DNA of 64,000 nucleotides from Tubulanus polymorphus (lineage: Eukaryota > Nemertea > Palaeonemertea > Tubulaniformes > Tubulanidae), in NCBI RefSeq assembly GCF_964204645.1, contig NC_134033.1, positions 980,631 through 1,044,630 on the forward strand, in the 5' to 3' direction. Positions 23,381-35,165 of this stretch are shown here, piece after piece. Under the pieces are notes generated by a model that was not told where the DNA came from, searched no databases, and was given only the letters and a program-made list of their open reading frames with translations. Position 1 is the first letter of the stretch, and each line of letters opens with the position of its first letter. Made by a program: the position numbers and the translations under genes.

Positions 23381-26300
23381 CCACCACAGCCTGTTTTTTA
23401 TGAGTATCAATCCGCTTTAGTCCGGTTAGTTGACTAAATAGTCCAGTTAGTTCACAAATAGTCTGGTAAGTTCACGTATAGTCCAGTTAGTTCACTAATA
23501 GTCCAGTTAGTTGACTAGTAGTCCGGAAGAAGTTGACTGAAGAAGTAAAACAGTGATGAATTTCAGTTGAAGTCCACCACGTCCAGTATTCATGATGAAG
23601 TTTACACACGACAGCCCGACAGAGGAAAACCTGAAATATAAAATTGAAATTACATTAACAGGAAGACTGACTGAGAGGTTGGGGGAGGATGGGGTGATGA
23701 GGTTGTGGGAGGATGGGGTGAGAGGTTGAGGGAGGATGAAGTGAGAGGTTGGGGTGAGGTTGAGGGAGGATGGGGTGAGAGGTTGAGGGAGGATGGGGTG
23801 AGAGGTTGAGGGAGGATGGGGTGATGAGGTTGTGGGAGGATGGGGTGAGAGGTTGAGGGAGGATGGGTGAAAAGGGAAGCAAAACAGTACAATTACTCTG
23901 ACAAAGTAAAGGCTGAGGCAAAGTTTTCAGCAGTTTTCAGCACGACACTGGATTAACAGATTCTCGTTTTACACAAGAGCCCAGCCTGTGGCAGTGGGAG
24001 AAAGCTGGTGTAACTAACTGGTCGAGTCAGCTGGTCTTAACCTGCTGAACAAGATGTGGTGCCGGAGGAAGTTGAAGGTGAAACTATCGCCTGCACCATG
24101 TGCAATGCAAGCGGCTAGGGTAATGCGGCCCGTGTAGGCTAGAAAGTGGTTATTGACACCGAGTGAGGTCCCTGTTAGTCTAGTACCTAGCCGTCGTTCC
24201 CTAAACAACCCGGAACTCGTAGTAACAACGACTGACTGATTCAGACTAAATTTGAGTAGGTCCCGGCCTCACTAGTCACTGACAGTGACTGTCGAAGTGT
24301 CTGCGAAGTCACTGGGTCTGGAGTGAGTGAGGTCCCCCTAAAGTGTGTGTACCTGAGGACATGAAAATAAAATATCATGAATGAATTCTTATCTTTTTTA
24401 CCAATATCAAAATTCGTACATTTAGAATCATCGCGGCTTTAAAGTCTTTATCAATTGAAGGAATAGTTCACTGTGAATAAAGAATTAGCGATTGAATTGA
24501 GCCCGCTCCACAGTAAAAATAGTGCGATCTAATCTTGGCCATCTAGTGCTGCCCCTATGTATAACGATAGCGTGGAAAACGTGAACTAACATAATACTCG
24601 CTTGCCAGAGTCTTCGAACGGCAGGAGTGGACGAACTAATTACCGATTTGCGGGCCGGATTCCGAGGAAAATTCTCAAACTCTGAAAACTGCTCTGAAAC
24701 GTTCGAACCAAACAATTTTTCTATAAAGGAATGAGCCTTAAAAGAGTTAATTTGAATCGGGGTATTTCTAGTATGATCTGGGCGAGCGCGATAGGTGTTT
24801 GTATGTTCCCTGTTTATTTGCGCGCAAATAGACTTTATCGAAGAAAAAATATGGACATTTTGTCAATTCTGATGATAAATTATCATTAAAAAATGAAAAT
24901 GAATAATTTATTCAGTATACAAATACTATATTAATTGATAAGTAAGTGAATTTTAGCTAAAAAGAATTAAATATGTTACCTAAAAAATAAGGAAATATCA
25001 TACAAAATTCAGAAAGTATTCATAGTATCATATTTAATCAGAATTAGACGACACACTGGTCCGTATTGTACGTAATAAGGACATTTAAATTCCGGCGGTA
25101 AATATGCGCCACTATTTTAGTTCACAGAAATTCCGCTTTCGTTATTCATAGGGGCAGCACTGTACGGTAAATATTTAACTCAGCCTCGCGATCTTACTGT
25201 GGCATGCGAGCAATACAGATATTTTTCTTAGCCGAATTTCGTTGATTATCTAATACGATTCCATTGTATATGAATAATTCTACTATCGTTTAAGGTTTTT
25301 CGAAGGGGATCATCTTTTTAAAACGAATTTTAAACCATTTTTGATAGAACTCTTTTGTCTGCGGAATGTATTAGCATCCGGTAAAGCGGTAGGCTCACAT
25401 GCCAAAGGAAGAACTTCAAGCAAATTAAATTTTATTCTCTAAAATAGTGCATTCAACTACCACTAACACTGTAACCAGAAATAATGCTCGGAAACTATTA
25501 AAGAATAATGCTTAAGAGTAAATTTGAAGTCAAGTTCTCCCAATATTTGTTCGTTTGTTTGTTTATCCCCCCGGTGAGTTCTAACACTGCCCACACATAT
25601 TTATCCAGTTCATCTGATCCTGATCATCAAACTCAAAAAGTCAATAATTCCATCCTAATGATGACAAACATCCTAAAAGATATAAAAGAAACTTAATAGA
25701 TTTGATGCCACCAATCAGTTATACACAGTAAGAGTTAAGTCTAGTTACCGGTGTATCAGAGAAATGGCAATCTAAGGTAGGCTACTCCCAAAATGAGTGT
25801 CAGGGGTCAAATATTTTTTGTCTCCGATTTTGATGAAATTCCGTTCAGACATGTATTAAGGGGTGCTGATCGCAAATCTGAACGAATTTTCCGGATCCGA
25901 GGCCCAGAAAATGAGAAATTCGAATTTTTGGGGGGACCCCTAAATTTTCAAAAGGCCTTGGACCCCAGAGTTATCGAGATATACAAAATCTGATTGCAGA
26001 TTTAGAATCCGCACCCCTAAAAATATAAAGGACTAAAATATCAAGCAAATCGAAGAGATTCGATTTTTTGGCCAATAATGGCAAAAATCTAAGGTGTAAA
26101 GTCCAGGAGTTTTTTTTTCTCCGATTCCTTCAAAATTTTGTAGGAATATGTATTCTGAGGTGTAGATTACGGATCCGCAATCAGATTTTGAATCGGAATT
26201 CATCTTCATGAGCAAATAAGGGTTTTAATGCCCAAAATATGCACCCCAAAAATGGGGTACAAAGTCAAAATTTTTTTTTGGCCCAATTTTAATGAAACTT

Positions 26301-26728
26301 AGTGCAGACATGTTTTTTGGGGTGCTGATTACAAATATGAGGTTAGATTTTGGATCCGAGGTTCCTAAAATGAGATATTCAGGATTTCGTGTTTTGACCC
26401 CCTTAATTTCGTCACAACTTTTGATGAAATTCGCGAAATTCGGTCCTAAAACGATTTTTATTCAATTATGTCAAATATTCAATTAATTTTTAAGGTAGAA
26501 ATTGATGCTCTATCTAAAAACCCTGAATTATAATTCCTGCAACACAATTACAGGCTGCTTCAAATAACCCCATTGACAATTCTTATGAAATGCAGTAAAC
26601 AGTGTTTACAGATAAATTGCTTTCTCATAATTGTTTTGGAAACTTATAAGAAATTCTACTCACACACTCACTAGCCCTTGTCTAGCAGTAATGGTAGTCC
26701 ACCGAGTTCCACAAAAACCTCCTGGAGT
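23381..26728. repeat. Macrosatellite unit E (3348 bp)
   Basis: The head (to 24502) matches unit B; the rest is a normal unit body with a longer tail than A, C or D. The tail keeps an extra 300-400 bp (about 25900-26250) that is also seen in unit B's tail and is deleted from A, C and D. Confidence 0.9.
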
Positions 26729-29277
26729 CCACCATTGACTGTTTTTTATGAGTATCAATCCACTTATAGTCCGGTTAGTTGACTAAATAGTCCCGTTAGT
26801 TCACATATAGTCTGGTAAGTTCACGTATAGTCCAGTTAGTTCACTAATAGTCCGGTTAGTTGACTAGTAGTCCAGTTAGTTGACTAGTAGTCCGGAAGAA
26901 GTTGACTGAAGAAGTAAAACTGTGATGAATTTCAGTTGAAGTCCACGTCCAGTATTCATGATGAAGTTTACACACGACAGCCTGACAGGAAAACCTGAAA
27001 TATAAAATTGAAATCACATTAACAGGGCGACTGACTGAGAGGTTGGGAGAGGATGGGGTGAGAGGTTTGGCGAGGAGGGGGTGATGAGGTTGGGGGAGGA
27101 TGGGGTGAGAGGTTGGGGAGGATGGGGTGAGAGGTGGGGGAGGTTGGGGTGAGGTTGAGGGAGAATGGGGTGAGAGGTTGAGGGAGGATGGGGTGATGAC
27201 GTTGGGGGAGGATGGGGTGAGAGGTTGGGGAAGGATGATGTGAGAGGTTGGGGAGGATGGGATGAGAGGTGGGGGCAGGATGGGATGAGGTTGGGGGAGG
27301 AGGGGGTGATGAGGTTGGAGACAATGGGGTGATGAGGTTGGGGGAGGACGGGGTGAGAGGTTGGGAAGGATGATGTGAGAGGTTGGGGGAGGATGGGATG
27401 AGAGGTTGGGGGAGGTTGGGGTGATGAGGTTGGGGGAGGATGGGATGAGAGGTGGGGGAGGTTGAGGTGAGGTTGAGGGAGGATGGGATGAGAGGTTGAG
27501 GGAGGATGGGGTGATGAGGTTGAGGGAGGATGGGTGAAAAGGGAAGCAAAACAGTACAATTACTCTGACAAAGTAAAGGCTGAGGCAAAAGTTTTCAGCA
27601 GTTTTCAGCACGGCACTGGATTAACAGATTCTCGTTTTACACATGAGCCCAGCCTGTGGCAGTGGGAGAAAGCTGGTGTAACTGGTCGAGTCAGCTGGTC
27701 TTAACCTGCTGAACAAGATGTGTTGGAAAAGAGGGACGAGGGAGTAACAGGAATTGTACGAACAGTTCATCAACAAGATTTGTGAAACTATCGCCTGCAC
27801 CATGTGCAATGCAAGCGGCTAGGGTAGTGCGGCCCGTGTAGGCTAGAAAGTGGTTATTGACACCGAGTGAGGTCCCTGTTAGCCTAGCACCTAGCCGTCG
27901 TTCCCCGAACAACCCGGAACCGGTAGTGTAACAAAGACCGACTGATTCAAAATAAATTTAGTAGGTCTCTCACCAGTGGCAGTGTCGTGACGACGTGTCT
28001 ATCTTGCGCCGAAGTCAACTGGAGTGAGGTCCCCCTGTGCGTCCCTGTGTGAGGATATGAAATATCATGAATTCTTGTCTTTTGACCCAATATCAAAATT
28101 TGTACATCTAAAATCATCGTGGCTTTAACGTCTTTATCAATTGAGTTCGAACTGTAAATAAAGATTTAGCGATTGAATTGAGCCCGCTCCACAGTAAAAA
28201 TTGCGCGATCAATTCAATCTCGACCGTCTAGTGCTGCCGCAATGTAAAAGGATAGCGTGGAAAACGTGAACTAACATAATACTCGCTTGCCAGAGCCTTC
28301 GAACAGCAGTAGTGGACGAACTAATTACCGATTTGCGGGCAGGATTCCGAGGAAAATTCTCAAATTCTGGAAACTGTTCTGAAACGTTTGAACCAAACAA
28401 TTTTTCTATAAAAGAATGAGCCTTAAAAGAGTAAACTTGAATCGGAATATTTCTAGTATGGTCGGTGAGAGAGCGACAGGTGTTTGTATGTTCCCTGATT
28501 ATTTGCGCGCAATTAGAATATATTGAAGAGAAAATATGTACATTTTGTCAATTCAGATGATAAATCATCATTCAAAAATGCAAATGAATAATCAATTCTG
28601 CATATGAATACTGTATTGATTGATAAGTAAGTGAATTTAAGCTAAAAAGAATTAAATATGTTACCTAAAAATTAAGGAAATATCATACAAAATTCATAAA
28701 GTATTCATAGTATCATATTTAATCAGAATTAGACGACACACTGGTCCGTATTGTACGTAATAAGGACATTAAAATTCCGGTGGTAAATATGCGCCACTAT
28801 TTTAGTTCACAGAAATTCCGCTTTTGTAATTTCTAGGGGCAGCACTGTACGGTAAATATCTGACTCAGCCTCGTTATCTTACTGTGGCATGCGAGTAATA
28901 AAGATATTTTTTTTAGCCGAATTTCATTCAATGTTTAATACGATTCCATTGCATATGAATAATTTTACTCTCGTTTTGGGTTTTTTGAAGGGGATCATCT
29001 TTTTAAAACGAACTTCAAACCATTTTTGATAGAACTCTTTTGTCTGCGGAATGTATTAGCATCCGGTAAAGCGATAGGCTCACATGCCAAAGGAAGAATT
29101 TCAAGCAAATTTAATTTTATTCTCAAAAATAGTGCATTCAACAACCACTCACACTGTAACCAGAAAAAAATGCTCTGAAACTATTAAAGAAACAATCTTC
29201 TATGAAAGAATTAGGCTTAAGAGTACATTTGAATCGGGGTATTTCTAGTATAGTCGGGGAGAGAGCGACAGGCGTTT
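26729..29277. repeat. Macrosatellite unit F (terminal, diverged)
   Basis: The last unit is the most diverged. Its GA-rich 23-bp block has grown to about 500 bp (27035-27540). It has an altered segment near 27720-27780, and it ends after a second partial copy of its own internal GGGGTATTTCTAGTATRGTC region at 29200-29277. The GGGGTGCTGAT block is missing. Confidence 0.85.
27035..27540. repeat. Expanded GA-rich minisatellite in unit F
   Basis: About twenty imperfect copies of GAGGTTGGGGGAGGATGGGG, with GATG and GAG insertions. Other units carry between two and seven copies at the same place. All three minus-strand frames are open for 180-250 codons (Pro/Ser/Leu/His-rich), which is a property of the repeat and not evidence of a gene. 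Confidence 0.9.
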
Positions 29278-31300
29278 TGACCCCAGTATCCTAGGTACTA
29301 TAAAAGTCTTTTTTAGACGATCACGATTCTAAACCTGATCCAAAAATCGGTCATCAAGTGAGCACAGACATTTATTGCTAACTATTTCATACATCTAACT
29401 ATTTTTTCTAATCTACCGAAACAACTGATCAGTATTTGCGTGTGTTGTGTTTGGTGTCATCGAGATGAACATTGAGTCTGTCGTCGGGTGGACCGAGGCC
29501 GAATATATTGAACAGGGCCGCGTAGAAAGCGATTGATGCCGGGATACTGTTCGTTTCGTCGGCTGGAAAATAACGAAGCTGACTCCCGTGATTTCTTACC
29601 GGCAAGTGCGGCGGTTAAATGGCACGAGCAAAGATAACTTCATTAAAAATACTCGGCTTGTTCACAATGCCGCTTCAAATTATGCCTTGAATGTGCCGAA
29701 ACCTGCCGAAACCTGCCGAACTGAGTGAGTCTGAGGAGATGAAAGAACTCTTTACCACAACGAACGGCAAAAAACCTCAGAGATTCTTTCTATTGTCCGC
29801 TTACCACGTCAGATAAGAAACGATCTAGCCCTGGCAAGCGAGGAAAAGGTCCCGTTTTGCTACGGCAAACGAGACAAGATTTTACACACATGTTAAATAT
29901 ATACGGATACAGAAAAAGAACGAAAATGAATACCAACTTACCACTCAGTTTGATGACACGAATCCCTAGAATGTTCTATTTGGTGACGCTTAGACCTCAG
30001 GGCCGTAGGAGGAGCGGGGAGTTTAGTCTTATCTTATTCCCATACGGAAAATCCCACATGTATTCATCTTGGTCAGTCAATATCATCCTGAATCTCTGCT
30101 AATTCAAACTGCACCACACGGTCCACACACGGTAGATATTCTCCCAAATCCCTTCGTGTCGTAAGGCAGTATATATAAGTTTAAGTTACCGTAAGAGGAG
30201 CGGGGAGTTTAGTGTAATGTATATAGGTTAATCGCGTCTGTCCCGGTCACGGTTCCATTGAGTCGTACGTGGCGGAATATGAAACTTCAATCTTCAAACG
30301 AATAGGCATGTTAATAAACATAAAATTAATGTTGAATCATAATTTCATTAAAGTATTCACCATGTTAAGACAATTCCTTGAAGGGTTTCATCTAGCAGAT
30401 TTCCACCAGCACCACAGTGGTCAAGATGGCGAAAAGGGAATAAAAATCAGGGCTATCCCGGGTTCGAATCCAATCTAGAACTCATGCCGATTCAGGGCCG
30501 GATATCCGATGTTCGAAGACCCTAATCACTCCGCTTATGCTGAACTGTAACAGTTATCTTCTGTCCAAAATGGAAAACAAAAACCCAAAACCAAATCTAA
30601 GATTTATGATAATATACCGTTTTTTATTTAGTATCAAAATTAAGAAAGATTTTTGATCGATTTTCTACAGTTGTCAACCGTAAAATATGTGTCTTTTTTA
30701 ACACTTGTTTACTTTAAAAATAGATGCTCACAATATTCGTCATCAAATGCGTACATTGTAAAAACCTTATCATCATCATCGCGATAATGATGCGAGATGA
30801 AACAAATCCGACATCATAAACAATACAAAGAATCAAATCTGCTTTTAACTTACCCCATCTTTTTTTCTTGAGACCCAACATTAAATTTCAGATATCAATT
30901 TATAGCAGCCCGGAGCCTGCCTCCCTCGGCCTCGGTCATGCAGCCCCTCAGACACTCAATACATTGCCGATTTCCTTCTTCAAATTTTTGATCGTCAAGA
31001 ATTCTCTCAAATAATTAGTTTGTAATTAAATAGACATCGCTCGAGATCAACTCGATGTTGGTTGAAATATTTTTTGTAACACTATTCATCAAGTCAGATA
31101 TCACACTACTCGACTAAGCAAATCTTTAGTTCAGAGGAAATTCCAAAAGATGACAATCTGTGAATCTATGGGCGCTGTCTGGATAAACAGGGGTGCCCTA
31201 GGTCCAACTCGTTTTACTGCTGCTGAGGTGTCCTAGGTTCGAACCCGGTTTACTGCTGGAGGGAGGTCCTAGTTTTCCATAAAACAAACGATGAAATCTT
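29278..31300. other. Intergenic stretch with SINE-like pieces
   Basis: No gene recognised. AGGAGCGGGGAGTTTAGT occurs twice (about 30010 and 30192). GGGTTCGAATCC near 30459 and GGTTCGAACCC near 31232 are B-box-like and suggest old tRNA-derived SINE fragments. The segment 29450-29880 is GC-richer and could be a decayed coding piece that I cannot identify. Confidence 0.45.
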
Positions 31301-31379
31301 ATTTGTCCAGATGAATCTTTTATTCAATTCCGATAACCACAATTGATTTCCTAATTTGCATAATTGATACATATATTAA

Positions 31380-31630
31380 AAATATCAAGATTACATCAGA
31401 CTTGTTATTTAGATAATACAGACCTATCTATAGATTATACATAAACATATCTTAGATTACAGACTTAATAACTACATTACATAGACTTGATATGTAGATT
31501 ACTTAGACATCTTAGATTACATAGACTTGATATCTATAGATTAAATTACATAGACTTGATATGTAGATTAGATAGACATCTGTTATATTAAATAGAATTT
31601 ATATGTAGATTACATGTATTTGATTTGCAG
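31380..31630. repeat. AT-rich degenerate tandem repeat
   Basis: Variants of ATTACATAGACTTGATATGT recur six or more times at irregular 20-45-bp spacing. Confidence 0.7.
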
Positions 31631-31637
31631 ACAATAA

Positions 31638-31700
31638 CCAGTAGGTCTAACGCGCTGACAGGACGTCTCACCATGCTATCAGGTTCGAATCCTGAAATGC
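31638..31700 (+). repeat. tRNA-like SINE head
   Basis: GTAGGTCTAACGCGCTGACAGG resembles an A box region and GGTTCGAATCC a B box, with proper order and spacing of about 35 bp. There is no acceptor stem, so I call it a SINE fragment. Confidence 0.45.
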
Positions 31701-31993
31701 AGTGGCTCACAGGACCCGGGCTTGAATCGAGAGTTAAGCCGGGTGTAGGTCGCAGTGAGTAACAAGCCGTCGCAAGACCGACCTATAGTGAGTTAACTCC
31801 TATTCAAACAGGGGCACGAATTTCAAACCCGAATTGTAGAACTGGTCCTGAATCGAGTGGCAAACGCGACTATGCTTACTAAGGCAATGTAACGGATCCA
31901 CCAGGTGGCTCTAGTAAAGTAGGATTTAAGAATCTGTTTAAAAAGCCTAAAAGCGATTTAAAGTTTATGTATCACTAAAACTCATCACATATT

Positions 31994-34900
31994 TTAACCG
32001 TCCAGAAACTGCAACGCGCCGAGAATCACTCCAACAATTATTAACAAATTCATCCTGTAGATGGCAGCACTGTTACAATAGCTGAAATCGTCGCAGCAAA
32101 AAACATAGAAATTGTTAACATTTTGTGTTACAGAGCCACCAATGTGCACCAATTTACAATTCTCGTCAGTTTTAAGCATACAGCCTCGAATGTAAGATGT
32201 AGGGTTTTCGTCATCATTGGTTACCTTCTGAAATTAAGAAGATATACTGTCATTCGATTGATGGCGCTGAGACTAGGAGCTACACACGTGATCTCCTAAA
32301 GTCTACACTTTTCTGAAGAATTGCTAAAAAGTCTTCCTTACCTCATTTGAATCAGAGAAAAGAAAGAGACTCCATTCTAAATTAATTTCAACAATATGTT
32401 TCCATGCCTACCATTTGAAATTATGTTCAAATCATCTAAATTCATGGTTCGTTGGCATGAGAATGCAGGAAAAACATTGTTAGATTTTGAAAAATGGCTG
32501 ATCTTTTCTCATTTCAACATGAGAAATGACGACTTTTTGACAATCCTTCAATACTAGTGTAAGTCAATGGATATAGAAACAATCGTACATATTTAAGGGG
32601 TTGTGTTAAAAAGTATCACTGCTTAGAAATTAACCCCATTTCACGAGGATTGCTGCGGGTGAGTTTCTATTTAAAAACGTTGGTTACACTTTGGAAAGAT
32701 ATTTCCTGTCTGTCACACCTGCTCTCCGCGCGACGTTTTGGTCCGTAATTTCGTTAATAATGAGTTTATCTGTACATATTATGCATCAATTTATCGAGTA
32801 AGGAATTCGCATTCAGAAGTAAATCATGAATTGGCATAAATTTGTTTGCGTTTTCATCTATCGGCGATCGTTTACCTAGCATACGCTCGCGTAATGCTGA
32901 AAACAGCTTTTGCGGCCCGTAACGTGGCGCCACCTACTGTATTTTGTTAAGCTAATGAATAGGTGATGACGTATCTTCGACTCCCGTAGCGCAGTGCATT
33001 ACGAAGTTTTGAATAGACAAAACACTTACCACACAGGTATGATCAATGGGACATGCGGTGCCTTTTACGTTTGTCTTGTAGGACTCGAGCTTGTCGTTAA
33101 CGAATTTCAAACCAGTCGAGGTACCTTCATATATAGATTTTTTACACTCATTCGTCGACGAAGAGTCTTCGATTGCAGAAATTCCAACTGACAACAAAAA
33201 GTAGACGAATTTACTTTATCGATGTAGAAAGTTTTAATCTAAATTTCTATATCCTAAACTCACCCTTTTTGGCGAAGGCATTCATCGCAGCGAATCCGTA
33301 TGAAGAGCCATAATCGCGCCAGCAGGATGCGCATGTCAGATTTGAAAGAGCTGTTCCTGAAAAGAAAAAAATAAATCAGCGTCTCTAACACTGAATTGTA
33401 TATATATAATTTTCTTACCAGCTGTGCTACGAGGACGTGGACAAACCGTGCGCGAGTCCACCCCCGGTCGACTAGGAAAAAGAAAGGGCGAAGAGAAAAT
33501 AACCGAACAACTGGCTATTACTGGCTGGAAACCGCTCGTGAAAATGCTTTCCGCAGCGGTTTCAAGCTATGCCACCGAAAAAAAAAACACTCGCGAAAAC
33601 GGTCAAACTGCGGTAGCGGTTTCCAGCTACCGGCAACAATTTCCAGTTATTGCATTGCAATAGTCCACTAGAAACCGCCAAACGCGTGCCGTTAAGCCGG
33701 GCGTACGTACACAACCACCAGCGATGATCGCCTCGCAAAGACCCGCCCACCTCGAAGGGACGTCGACAGTACAAAACATACACATACGCCCTTTAAAGAA
33801 AGGACCGAATGCGCTCAACCAAAACGCCGTCAAAATCTTTACAAACTCAACATAACGATGTCGGCAGAGGGTATTGAATCGCCTCCATTCTAACCTTTAA
33901 TTTAACCTTTGAACTGGGTCCTAATCTATTGCCTTTTCTCGATACCGAAATACAAATTCCGTTAGAAACCGGTAGTGACTTTATATCTCGAGTGTACAGG
34001 AAGGCTTCCAACACAGGCCTACTTTTGATTTTCAACGCCATGTGCCCGTACAAATGGAAGATAGGACTCATCAATACCATGCTTTTTCGTGCCTACAATA
34101 TTTTCAGTGATTGGACCATCTTTTCGGAAGAAATCAATTTCTTGAAAAATCTTTTTGAATCTAATGCGTTTCCTATTCATGTCATCGATCAATGTATCAA
34201 TAGATTTTTGAAATCAAAACAGAACTCAGAACCTAAACCGAAACCTGTTGAAGATGGAATTGATCTATTCATTTCATTACCGTATATTGGTAACCCGTCA
34301 ATCCTATTTGCCAGAAAATTGAAATATCTATTCAAAAGGAATTTTGAAATCAACATGAAGTGCACATTCACTACGACCAACATTAAGAATTTTTTCTCTT
34401 TGAAATGTGCTACCCCTAAATCGCTGAAGGCTAAAGTCATATATAAATTTAATTGTTTATGTGATATAAACACTTCCTATATTTGGAAAACTGAACGGCA
34501 TTTGGCCATCAGGATTAAAGAACACAGATCAAAGACTTCTGCGATTGGGCAACATCTCGCAATTTGTCACACGTCTTGTGATCAGGAATTCAGTGACAAC
34601 AAATTCAAAATTCTAGACAAAGGTTCATCTGATCTCGACTGTAAAATTAGGGAGGCCCTGCTTATTAAAGCGCAACGACCCTCTTTAAATCAACAATTAT
34701 TTCAAAACGGCTCATCCTTTATCCTAAATGTATCCAAATAATTAGCTTGTAATTAAATACTTGGTTTGTAATTAGCTTAGAATTTAGCACTTGTAATTTT
34801 GTAACTTATTTTGTATATAAATCTGTAGTTTAATCATTTGATTCACTTGCATTTCACCTGATGAGGGGATATGATCCCGAAAACGTTTGTGTTAATAAAC

Positions 34901-35165
34901 TGTATTTACTCATTAGAAAATGAGGTTTTTTAATGTTATCGCTTCTATGACTATTCGGATACTCAAACTCTCTTCCTAAGATATCAACGTAAGTTCGAAC
35001 CACGATTTAAAATCTTTTCCATAAATCTTTACTTTTCACACCAGTAAACATCTAATCGACAGTTCCCCCCGCGAGTTTTCAACAAGAATTTACTGAGTAA
35101 TTACCTTGAGCCAACAACAGAATCTGTAAAACTGCCGCCACAAACATAATCTGTAACTGATCCAT
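31994..35165 (-). CDS. Ly6/uPAR-domain GPI-type surface protein (four exons)
   Basis: Coding exons are 35165-35105, 33356-33264, 33187-33030 and 32227-31994 (stop TAA). All junctions have GT donors and AG acceptors (donors GTAATT, GTGAGT, GTAAGT), and phases fit (1, 1, 0) to give 181 residues. Residues 1-20 (MDQLQIMFVAAVLQILLLAQ) form a signal peptide. The mature part has the three-finger pattern: LTCASC at the start, single Cys residues through the middle, then FCCDDFSYCN at the end. A hydrophobic tail (LLIIVGVILGALQFL) fits a GPI-attachment signal. Ly6/uPAR proteins are small disulfide-rich surface ligands or modulators; the specific function here is unknown. Intron 1 (1.75 kb) contains a Penelope-like element in opposite orientation, and exon 1 has a second copy upstream at 36989-37049. 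Confidence 0.85.
33421..33870. other. GC-rich part of Ly6 intron 1, unassigned
   Basis: This stretch between exon 2 and the Penelope-like element is GC-richer than its surroundings. It contains an inverted pair GGTAGC...GCTACC at about 33612-33632. Short frames on both strands show no known motif. It may be part of another inserted element. Confidence 0.35.
33876..34919 (+). mobile_element. Penelope-like element, 5'-truncated, in intron 1 of the Ly6 gene
   Basis: The frame runs from about 33876 (first ATG 33929) to TAA at 34741. It begins in the RT block preceding LPFLDTEI, continues SRVYRKASNTGLLL and LLF-type thumb sequence, and ends in a GIY-YIG-like domain (CLCDINTSYIWKTERHLAIR, then IKEH). 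The usual Y-(I/V)-G is Y-I-W here, so a key glycine is lost. The upstream palm and fingers are missing. The 3' UTR (34742-34919) holds a hammerhead-like motif and an AATAAA. It lies antisense to the host gene. A dead copy is the simplest reading. Confidence 0.8.
34845..34890 (+). ncRNA. Hammerhead-ribozyme-like core in the Penelope 3' UTR
   Basis: CCTGATGAGGGGATATGATC is followed by CCGAAAAC. This gives the CUGAUGA box, a small stem II (GGGAT/ATCCC, loop ATG, with one extra G) and the GAAA box in the right order. Penelope-like elements are known to carry minimal hammerheads. I could not define convincing stems I and III or the cleavage site, so activity is doubtful. Confidence 0.4.

Larger units (their letters stand above)
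11514..29277. repeat. Macrosatellite: six tandem 2.5-3.35-kb units (A-F)
   Basis: The anchor CCACCACAGCCTG (or a variant) recurs at 11514, 14424, 17563, 20471, 23381 and 26729, giving head-to-tail units of 2910, 3139, 2908, 2910, 3348 and about 2549 bp. Each unit contains in order: a block of AGTCCGGTTAGTTGACTA repeats of about 20 bp; a block of 23-bp GA-rich repeats; a conserved 400-bp segment; a 700-bp segment with inverted ends; and a block of repeated GGGGTGCTGATYRCAAAT motifs. Short frames (64, 76, 62 and 89 codons) recur in most units. No known domain is visible and they are probably non-coding. Confidence 0.9.

Noticed and set aside
26856-27611. Three overlapping Pro/Ser/Leu-rich minus-strand ORFs up to 251 codons
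   Set aside because: They are readings of the GA-rich minisatellite in all frames.
34189-34473. 94-codon minus-strand ORF
   Set aside because: Antisense shadow of the Penelope-like reading frame.
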